Source: Streptomyces sp. RPA4-2
GTDB taxonomy: Bacteria > Actinomycetota > Actinomycetes > Streptomycetales > Streptomycetaceae
Assembly: GCF_012273515.2 (NCBI RefSeq)
Contig: NZ_CP050975.2
Location: 5,084,001 to 5,148,000, forward strand
Length of the DNA stretch: 64,000 bases
Direction: 5' to 3'
The notes beneath the pieces were generated by a model. That model did not search any database and was not told the DNA's origin. It saw nothing but the letters and a program-made list of their open reading frames with translations. Within the stretch, counting starts at the first letter, position 1. Each line of letters opens with the position of its first letter. The translations under genes and the position numbers were made by a program. This document shows positions 57,895 to 64,000 of this stretch, one piece after another.

Positions 57895-59919
57895 ATGGAC
57901 GTGAAGCGATACTTCCGTGGGCCGGTCATGTGGATCGTGCTGGCCGTCCTTGCCGTGGTCGTGTTGATGCAGGTCGTCGGCTCGTCCGGCGGCTACAAGA
58001 CAGTGGACACCGGCCAGGTCGTCCAGGCGATCAATGACAACAAGGTCGAGTCGGCCAAGATCACCACTGGCGACGAGCAGGTCATCAAGGTCTCGCTGAA
58101 GGACGGCGAGAAGGTCGATGGCAGCTCGAAGATCCAGTCGAGCTACATCGGCGACCAGGGCGTGGCCCTGGCCAACACCCTGCAGGACAAGTACCAGAAC
58201 AAGCAGATTCCGGACGGCTACACGGTTTCGCCGTCCAAGCAGAACCCGTTCCTGGGCATCCTGCTGTCGCTGCTTCCCTTCGTTCTCATCGTCGTCGTCT
58301 TCCTGTTCCTGATGAACCAGATGCAGGGCGGCGGCTCCCGGGTCATGAACTTCGGGAAGTCCAAGGCGAAGCTCATCACCAAGGACACCCCGAAGACGAC
58401 GTTCTCGGACGTCGCGGGTTCGGACGAGGCGGTGGAGGAGCTCCAGGAGATCAAGGAGTTCCTGCAGGAGCCGGCGAAGTTCCAGGCCGTCGGGGCGAAG
58501 ATCCCCAAGGGCGTGCTCCTGTACGGGCCTCCCGGTACCGGCAAGACGCTGCTCGCACGCGCCGTAGCGGGCGAGGCCGGCGTTCCCTTCTACTCGATCT
58601 CGGGTTCCGACTTCGTCGAGATGTTCGTCGGTGTCGGTGCCTCCCGGGTCCGTGACCTCTTCGAGCAGGCCAAGGCGAACGCCCCGGCGATCGTCTTCGT
58701 CGACGAGATCGACGCGGTCGGCCGCCACCGCGGCGCCGGCCTCGGCGGCGGTCACGACGAGCGCGAGCAGACGCTGAACCAGCTGCTCGTCGAGATGGAC
58801 GGCTTCGACGTGAAGGGCGGCGTGATCCTCATCGCCGCCACGAACCGGCCCGACATCCTCGACCCGGCCCTCCTGCGCCCCGGCCGCTTCGACCGCCAGA
58901 TCGCGGTCGACCGCCCGGACATGCAGGGCCGTCTGGAGATCCTCAAGGTTCACCAGAAGGGCAAGCCGGTCGCTCCGGACGTCGACCTGTCCGCCGTCGC
59001 CCGCCGCACCCCCGGCTTCACCGGTGCCGATCTCGCCAACGTGCTGAACGAGGCCGCGCTCCTGACGGCCCGCAGCAACATGAAGCTGGTCGACAACAAC
59101 ATGCTGGACGAGGCGATCGACCGAGTGGTCGCGGGCCCGCAGAAGCGGACCCGGATCATGTCGGACAAGGAGAAGAAGATCACCGCGTACCACGAGGGCG
59201 GCCACGCCCTGGTCGCGGCGGCGTCTCCGAACTCCGACCCGGTCCACAAGATCACGATCCTGTCGCGTGGACGGGCCCTCGGTTACACGATGGTCCTGCC
59301 CGACGAGGACAAGTACTCCACGACGCGCAACGAGATGCTGGACCAGCTGGCCTACATGCTGGGCGGCCGCGCGGCCGAGGAGCTCGTCTTCCACGACCCG
59401 ACCACCGGTGCCGCGAACGACATCGAGAAGGCCACCGCAACGGCCCGCGCGATGGTCACGCAGTACGGCATGACCGAGCGTCTCGGCGCGATCAAGTTCG
59501 GCGGCGACAACACCGAGCCGTTCCTCGGCCGGGAGATGTCGCACCCGCGCGACTACTCGGAAGAGGTCGCCGCGCTCGTCGACGAAGAGGTCAAGAAGCT
59601 CATCGAGAACGCGCACAACGAGGCCTGGGAGATCCTGGTCGAGAACCGCGACGTTCTGGACGCGCTGGTGCTCCAGCTGCTGGAGAAGGAGACGCTGAGC
59701 AAGGAGCAGATCGCCGAGGTCTTCGCTCCCATCGTGAAGCGCCCGGCCCGCCCCGCGTGGACCGGCTCCTCCCGCCGCACGCCGTCCACCCGCCCGCCGG
59801 TGCTCTCCCCCAAGGAGCTGTCACTGACGAACGGGGCGAACGGCGCGACGCCGTCCATCGTCAAGACGGAATCCGTCCCGGCGAAGGAAGCGGCTCCCGA
59901 GGACCGCACCGAGAGCTGA
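57895..59919 (+). CDS. ftsH: ATP-dependent zinc metalloprotease FtsH
   Basis: 674 residues from ATG 57895 ([13 protein letters not shown]); an in-frame ATG at 57859 would add 12 residues, and neither has a strong ribosome site. Two membrane helices (residues ~10-28 and ~118-138) flank a small extracytoplasmic domain. AAA+: Walker A GPPGTGKT, Walker [32 protein letters not shown]. Zinc protease HEGGH ([11 protein letters not shown]). It degrades membrane and some cytosolic proteins. Upstream lies an ATTGTCA-N21-TGACAAT inverted repeat (57774-57808). Confidence 0.96.
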   Translation: MDVKRYFRGPVMWIVLAVLAVVVLMQVVGSSGGYKTVDTGQVVQAINDNKVESAKITTGDEQVIKVSLKDGEKVDGSSKIQSSYIGDQGVALANTLQDKYQNKQIPDGYTVSPSKQNPFLGILLSLLPFVLIVVVFLFLMNQMQGGGSRVMNFGKSKAKLITKDTPKTTFSDVAGSDEAVEELQEIKEFLQEPAKFQAVGAKIPKGVLLYGPPGTGKTLLARAVAGEAGVPFYSISGSDFVEMFVGVGASRVRDLFEQAKANAPAIVFVDEIDAVGRHRGAGLGGGHDEREQTLNQLLVEMDGFDVKGGVILIAATNRPDILDPALLRPGRFDRQIAVDRPDMQGRLEILKVHQKGKPVAPDVDLSAVARRTPGFTGADLANVLNEAALLTARSNMKLVDNNMLDEAIDRVVAGPQKRTRIMSDKEKKITAYHEGGHALVAAASPNSDPVHKITILSRGRALGYTMVLPDEDKYSTTRNEMLDQLAYMLGGRAAEELVFHDPTTGAANDIEKATATARAMVTQYGMTERLGAIKFGGDNTEPFLGREMSHPRDYSEEVAALVDEEVKKLIENAHNEAWEILVENRDVLDALVLQLLEKETLSKEQIAEVFAPIVKRPARPAWTGSSRRTPSTRPPVLSPKELSLTNGANGATPSIVKTESVPAKEAAPEDRTES

Positions 59920-59960
59920 CCCGCTCAGCTCCCCGGCGGCCTCAGCAGGCCCGGAATGAC

Positions 59961-59998
59961 TGCCGCGCCCCCCAGGTTTTAGCCTGGGGGGCGCGGCA
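59961..59998 (+). terminator. Rho-independent terminator after ftsH
   Basis: 16-bp perfect stem TGCCGCGCCCCCCAGG / CCTGGGGGGCGCGGCA with loop TTTTAG, followed by TTTC. Confidence 0.9.
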
Positions 59999-60064
59999 TT
60001 TCGGTATGCCCGCACGTCGGCGCGTCGAACCGCACGCGCCGAGAGGCACAGGAACGAGGACCAC

Positions 60065-60670
60065 ATGACCGACCCCGTGACGCTGGACGGCGAGGGCTCG
60101 ATCGGCGAGTTCGACGAGAAGCGCGCCGAGAACGCCGTACGAGAGCTCCTCATCGCGGTCGGCGAGGACCCGGAGCGTGAGGGCTTGCGGGAGACGCCGG
60201 GGCGGGTGGCGAGGGCGTACAGGGAGATATTCGCCGGGCTGTGGCAGCGGCCCGAGGACGTGCTCACGACCACCTTCGACCTCGGGCACGACGAGATGGT
60301 GCTCGTGAAGGACATCGAGGTCCTCAGCAGCTGTGAGCATCACCTGGTCCCGTTCGTCGGAGTGGCCCATGTGGGGTACATCCCGTCCTCGGACGGCAAG
60401 ATCACGGGGCTCTCGAAGCTGGCCCGGCTCGTGGACGTCTACGCCCGGCGGCCGCAGGTCCAGGAACGGCTGACCACGCAGATCGCCGACTCCCTGATGG
60501 AGATCCTGGAGCCGCGTGGCGTGATCGTCGTCGTGGAGTGCGAACACATGTGCATGTCGATGCGCGGTGTCCGCAAGCCGGGCGCGAAGACCATCACCTC
60601 GGCGGTGCGCGGCCAGATGCGGGATCCGGCCACCCGCAACGAGGCGATGAGCCTGATCATGGCGCGCTGA
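60065..60670 (+). CDS. folE: GTP cyclohydrolase I
   Basis: 201 residues from ATG 60065 with AGGAACGAGG upstream. Zinc ligands in [12 protein letters not shown] and in [29 protein letters not shown] and [23 protein letters not shown] are typical. First committed step of tetrahydrofolate synthesis (GTP to dihydroneopterin triphosphate). It converges on the folP-folB-folK group, so the folate pathway genes meet here on opposite strands. Confidence 0.97.
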   Translation: MTDPVTLDGEGSIGEFDEKRAENAVRELLIAVGEDPEREGLRETPGRVARAYREIFAGLWQRPEDVLTTTFDLGHDEMVLVKDIEVLSSCEHHLVPFVGVAHVGYIPSSDGKITGLSKLARLVDVYARRPQVQERLTTQIADSLMEILEPRGVIVVVECEHMCMSMRGVRKPGAKTITSAVRGQMRDPATRNEAMSLIMAR

Positions 60671-60787
60671 GCCGGCTCCCCACACACCGGGCGTGCTTCC
60701 GGTGCGGTCGCTTCCTCCAGGCGAGCCGGGGCCCCGTCCCCGGTGCCGGGGGCTCGGTGGTGGTGCGGTGGCGGCGCCGGACGGGCG

Positions 60788-61276
60788 TCACGCGGCCGGG
60801 GCCGCGCCGCCGTGTTCGTTGTCGTCGTCCTCGGGGAGCTTGCAGACGCGCTCCAGGAAGAAGGCGGCCGCTATGACGGCGATGCCGGCCAGGACCGAGA
60901 AGCCGGCGTAGATGGCCTGGTCGCGGCGGGCGGGGACTTCCAGGGACTCGAGCAGGAACGCGCCCGCGCCGCCGTACATGCCCGCCACCAGGGCGGCGAC
61001 CAGGGCGCTCGCCTGGCCGAAGACGACCGCGCGGGCCGCCATCAGCGGGTCGACGCCCTTGGCACCGGGTCGGCGCTCGCGCTGGGCCTTGAGACGGGCG
61101 CGCAGCGAGAGCGCCGTGGACAGCAGCACGACGGCGATCAGGGCCAGCACGATGGGGGCGGCCAGAGGGACGCGGGGAAGCGTCCCCACCGCGTTCCACA
61201 GCCGGGCACCCGCCCAGGACAGCAGGCCCGCCACGACGAACACGGCGGCCAGCGTCCTGATCCGCAGCTCTTTCAC
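60788..61276 (-). CDS. DUF3180 membrane protein
   Basis: 162 residues with four predicted membrane helices (residues ~10-28, ~36-58, ~82-105, ~120-142) and an acidic C-terminus. DUF3180 proteins regularly follow folK in actinobacteria. Last gene of the minus-strand folP-folK group. Function unknown. Confidence 0.88.
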   Translation of the reverse strand: MKELRIRTLAAVFVVAGLLSWAGARLWNAVGTLPRVPLAAPIVLALIAVVLLSTALSLRARLKAQRERRPGAKGVDPLMAARAVVFGQASALVAALVAGMYGGAGAFLLESLEVPARRDQAIYAGFSVLAGIAVIAAAFFLERVCKLPEDDDNEHGGAAPAA

Positions 61277-61340
61277 TTTGCCCCTTCGGTCACCCGCCCC
61301 CGGACGGTCGTCCGGCCTCTGGTCGTCTTGACCTTAACGA

Positions 61341-61952
61341 CTACTCGGGCAGGTGGAGTTCCAGGTCGGCGCGGGGCGTGACATCCTCCTGGCCGACGCC
61401 GGCGAGGAGCTGTGCCACCGGGCCGCGGCCGGGCAGTTGGGCCTCGGGCTCCACGTCGTGCCAGGGGGCGAGGACGAAGGCGCGCTCGTGGGCGTGCGGG
61501 TGAGGGAGCGTCAGGACCGGATCGTCCGAGACGACATCGGCGTACGCCACGATGTCCACGTCGATCGTGCGTGCGCCCCAGCGCTCGTCGCGTACCCGGT
61601 CGAAGGCCTCCTCGACCGCGTGCGCCCGCTCCAGGAGCGAGGACGGGGGGAGGGTGGTCTTGAGGACCACGACCGCGTTGAGGTACGTCGGCTGGCTGCC
61701 GGGCTCGACGCCCCACGGCTCCGTCTCGTAGACCGGCGAGACCGCTTTGATGCGGACGCCGGGGGTGTCCTCCAGGGCGTCGACGGCGCCCTGGAGGGTC
61801 TCCAGCCGGTTGCCCAGGTTCGAGCCGAGCGAGAGGACCGCCCGCTTCGGGTTCTGGAGTGTCGTGTCGGCGGCGTCCACGCGCTCCACCACGGAGGCGG
61901 GCACCGGCTGGACCGTCGGGTCGCTGTGGCCTTCGGTGTAGGACGCAGTCAT
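61341..61952 (-). CDS. folK: 2-amino-4-hydroxy-6-hydroxymethyldihydropteridine pyrophosphokinase
   Basis: 203 residues from ATG 61952, overlapping the folB stop by 4 bp. HPPK motifs: LSLGSNLGNRLETLQGAVDAL, SPVYETEPWG, YLNAVVVLKT, and RWGARTIDVDIVAY (metal-binding Asp pair), then LTLPHPHAHERAFVLAPW. Transfers pyrophosphate from ATP to hydroxymethyl-dihydropterin. The N-terminal ~35 residues are longer than in E. coli. Confidence 0.96.
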   Translation of the reverse strand: MTASYTEGHSDPTVQPVPASVVERVDAADTTLQNPKRAVLSLGSNLGNRLETLQGAVDALEDTPGVRIKAVSPVYETEPWGVEPGSQPTYLNAVVVLKTTLPPSSLLERAHAVEEAFDRVRDERWGARTIDVDIVAYADVVSDDPVLTLPHPHAHERAFVLAPWHDVEPEAQLPGRGPVAQLLAGVGQEDVTPRADLELHLPE

Positions 61953-62308
61953 ACTCGGCTCCGGGTGATGGTGACGGTCACGTCGTCGAAGGGGACGGTG
62001 ATCGGCGCGTCCGGCTTGTGGACGCAGACTTCGACTTCCCTTACCCCGTCGTGCTTCAGGCAGGCCTGGGCGATGCGCTCGGCGAGCGTCTCGATGAGGT
62101 CGACGGGCTCGCCCTCGACGATGGCCACGACCTCCTCCGCCACGATGCCGTAGTGCACGGTCTTCGTCAGGTCGTCGTCGGCCGCGGCCGACCGGGTGTC
62201 CAGGCCCAGCGACAGGTCGACGATGAAGGGCTGTCCCTCTTCGCGTTCCTTCTGGAAGACACCGTGGTGTCCGCGAGCCTTGAGGCCGCGCAGCGCGACA
62301 CGATCCAC
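61949..62308 (-). CDS. folB: Dihydroneopterin aldolase
   Basis: 119 residues from GTG 62308 with GGAG at 8 bp. Motifs: DRVALRGLKARGHHGVFQKEREEGQPFIVDLSL (catalytic Glu), VHYGIVAEEVVAIVEGEPVDLIETLAERIA, and VEVCVHKPDAPI with the active-site Lys. Converts dihydroneopterin to hydroxymethyl-dihydropterin. Coupled to folK by an ATGA overlap. Confidence 0.96.
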   Translation of the reverse strand: MDRVALRGLKARGHHGVFQKEREEGQPFIVDLSLGLDTRSAAADDDLTKTVHYGIVAEEVVAIVEGEPVDLIETLAERIAQACLKHDGVREVEVCVHKPDAPITVPFDDVTVTITRSRV

Positions 62309-62556
62309 GCGAATCACTCCTGCAATCGTCGGTAGGGCCCGTCGTGCACCGCGTGCGGTCGGCACACCGGCCTTCGAACGAATCTACCTGCGGGCACTGA
62401 CAGTGTTCGTCCGCGGGGGCGAGCGCCCACATGATGGTCACGAGGCTTCATCGGGTGTTTCCCCTGGGGAACGCCGGGCTCATGGGTCGGTAGCCGCCCA
62501 TACCCGGTGGTTCGTGATTCCAACCACTCCTTGGTTCCGCCGGGCGTCCGGCCCAC

Positions 62557-63051
62557 TCAACCGGGTGTCTCCTCGTCCTCCTCCTCGCCGGATTCGGCGA
62601 GGACGGGGGAGGCGTGGTGCGACCAGAGTTTCCAGCCGTCGTCCGTGCGCCGGAACACGTTCGTGGCGACCACCAGCTGGCCGACCAAGGGGCCGAGCTC
62701 GTCGCTGTCGTCGGGCGCGGGGCCGCCGCTGAGGATGTTCTCGGTGCAGGTGACCAGCGCGGTGTCGCCGCCGACGGAGACGTGCACATCCGTGAGGAAG
62801 AACTGGATGTACTCGGTGTTGGCCATGATCAGCGCGTACGAGCGCAGGACCTCGCCGCGGCCGTTGAGGACCGGCCAGCCGGGGTGGACGCAGGAGACCT
62901 GCGCGTCCTCGCCGCCGACGTTGTCGGCGACGATGTCCAGGGGGGCCAGCCAGAGGGACGACAGCTCCTCGAAGTCGCCCCTCTCCAGTGCCTCGTAGAA
63001 TGCGGTGTTGGCGAGTTCGACCTGCTCGACATCGGTGCCGGGTGCGCTCAC
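62557..63051 (-). CDS. NTF2-like (SnoaL-fold) protein of the folate cluster
   Basis: 164 residues from GTG 63051, which overlaps the folP stop by 4 bp (GTGA) with GAGGGAG upstream. NTF2-like fold: NTAFYEALERGDFEELSSLWL, HPGWPVLNGRGEVLRSYALIM, and a long beta-sheet with VATNVFRRTDDGWKLWSHHASPV. The C-terminus is acidic. Streptomyces folP-folB clusters regularly contain this gene. Role unknown; enzymatic or binding roles are both possible for the fold. Confidence 0.9.
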   Translation of the reverse strand: MSAPGTDVEQVELANTAFYEALERGDFEELSSLWLAPLDIVADNVGGEDAQVSCVHPGWPVLNGRGEVLRSYALIMANTEYIQFFLTDVHVSVGGDTALVTCTENILSGGPAPDDSDELGPLVGQLVVATNVFRRTDDGWKLWSHHASPVLAESGEEEDEETPG

Positions 63052-63908
63052 TGGGCTCCCTCGACGGCCCGGGCGACGCGTACCGCGTCCGCGGTGGCCC
63101 GTACCTCGTGGACACGGACCGCCCACGCGCCCTGGTGGGCGGCGAGCGCGGAGACGGCGGCGGTGGCGGCGTCCCGTTCGCGGGCCGGTGGCGGGGCGCC
63201 CTCCGGGCCCGCCAGGACGTGGCCGAGGAAGCGTTTGCGTGACGCGGCGACCAGGAGCGGACGGCCGAGTCCGCCCAGCCGGTCGAGGTGGGCGAGGAGC
63301 GTCAGATCGTGTGTGGAGTCCTTGGAGAAGCCGAGGCCCGGGTCGACGACGATCCGGTCGGGGCTGACGCCGCCGGCCAGCACGGCCTCCACGCGTGCGT
63401 GCAGCTCGTCGACGACTTCGGAGACGACGTCCGCGTAGGTCCCCCTGACGTTGCCGCCCTCCAGGAAGCCGCGCCAGTGCATGACCACGAAGGGGGCTCC
63501 CGCCGCGGCTACGGCGGAGATCATCGCGGGGTCGGCGAGGCCGCCGCTGACGTCGTTGACCAGGGCGGCTCCCGCGGCGAGCGCCCGTTCGGCGACGCTG
63601 GCGCGCATGGTGTCCACGGATACGGTGACGCCCTCGGAGGCCAGGCCCCGGACGACCGGGATCACCCGCTTGAGCTCTTCCGCCTCGTCGACACGGGAGG
63701 CGCCGGGGCGGGTGGACTCGCCGCCCACGTCCACCAGGTCGGCGCCCTCGGTGACCAGGTGGAGGCCGTGTTTGACGGCGGCCGTCGTGTCGAACCAGCG
63801 GCCGCCGTCCGAGAAGGAATCGGGCGTGACGTTGACGACTCCCATGACCGCGCAGCGGTCCCAGGTCGGCAGTCCCGCGACGTGGCCGCGCCGGCGCTCA
63901 GTGCTCAT
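63048..63908 (-). CDS. folP: Dihydropteroate synthase
   Basis: 286 residues from ATG 63908. Motifs: MGVVNVTPDSFSDGGRW (loop 1), DLVDVGGESTRPGA (loop 2), VSVDTMRASVAERAL, LVNDVSGG, DPGLGFSKDSTHDLTLL, and LVAASRKRFLG with the conserved SRK. Condenses p-aminobenzoate with the pterin pyrophosphate; target of sulfonamides. First gene of the minus-strand folate operon, coupled to the NTF2-like gene. Confidence 0.96.
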   Translation of the reverse strand: MSTERRRGHVAGLPTWDRCAVMGVVNVTPDSFSDGGRWFDTTAAVKHGLHLVTEGADLVDVGGESTRPGASRVDEAEELKRVIPVVRGLASEGVTVSVDTMRASVAERALAAGAALVNDVSGGLADPAMISAVAAAGAPFVVMHWRGFLEGGNVRGTYADVVSEVVDELHARVEAVLAGGVSPDRIVVDPGLGFSKDSTHDLTLLAHLDRLGGLGRPLLVAASRKRFLGHVLAGPEGAPPPARERDAATAAVSALAAHQGAWAVRVHEVRATADAVRVARAVEGAQ

Positions 63909-64000
63909 ACGTCCAGCCTAGGCCTCCGGTGCGGGCCGGATTCCTTCGCGGGTCGTCCCTGACCGGGGTCTTCGGGCCACCTCGCGGCCGGTTCGGGGGC

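Overview
The window is high-GC actinobacterial chromosome and almost certainly Streptomyces. The codon positions are strongly GC-biased, GTG/TTG starts and 4-bp ATGA/GTGA gene overlaps are common, and it carries Streptomyces-specific genes (bldG with its anti-sigma partner, a full-length tipA, a WhiJ/BldB/AbaA-type trio, a thymidylate kinase fused to a membrane transporter-like domain). No species can be named from sequence alone.

Layout. 1-5020 (+): the 3' part of a tad (Flp pilus/secretion) cluster: SSD-type ATPase (cut by the window edge), TadA fused in frame to TadB, TadC, a small Flp-like pilin, a broken TadE and a TadE/G-like minor pilin swollen by degenerate repeats. 4986-7439 (-): MrfA/Hrq1-type helicase. 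7520-8413 (+): bldG and its co-directional anti-sigma kinase-like gene. 8736-24267 (+): proton-pumping pyrophosphatase, lipoprotein, methyltransferase, topoisomerase I, MFS-thymidylate kinase fusion, DNA polymerase III delta', secreted alpha/beta-hydrolase peptidase. 24375-24448: tRNA-Thr(CGT). 24500-28056: a less conserved stretch with one large secreted protein, gene remnants and a small Cys-rich protein. 28057-34220: MarR regulator with a divergent ABM-fold protein, a GT2 glycosyltransferase, and an AfsR-like SARP regulator split by a frameshift. 34285-36804 (-): small family-A DNA polymerase and a ClpC2-like HTH-ClpN regulator preceded by two perfect operators. 37010-39476: DUF2786 protein and two lipoproteins. 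39477-40723 is a gene-poor stretch. 40724-42788: DUF397 protein, HATPase and XRE regulator (WhiJ-type trio) sharing a 28-bp upstream element. 42973-46981: aldehyde dehydrogenase, PadR regulator, glutamate decarboxylase; 47115-48401: ClC channel, probably an acid-resistance pair with gadB. 48523-52902: tipA with its own 19-bp-spacer promoter, DedA protein with a Gln-rich tail, Thr/Ser exporter, inorganic pyrophosphatase. 52988-63908: the conserved block dacB, F420-associated metallopeptidase, tilS, hpt, ftsH, folE (+), converging on folP, NTF2-like, folB, folK, DUF3180 (-), i.e. cell wall, tRNA and purine salvage, membrane proteolysis and folate biosynthesis.

Most notable points: a TipA homologue in which the thiostrepton-attachment cysteine (214) is glycine while Cys207 is kept; a ClpC2-like decoy/autorepressor with duplicated perfect palindromes; the shared 28-bp element in the WhiJ-type trio; the decaying or remodelled tad cluster (fusion, collagen-like N-terminus, broken TadE, repeat-swollen minor pilin); a frameshifted SARP; and many short tandem repeats (8, 10, 18, 20, 24, 31, 32, 33 and 39 bp units) both inside and between genes. 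Identifications come from reading the sequence and recalled family knowledge; no database search was run.
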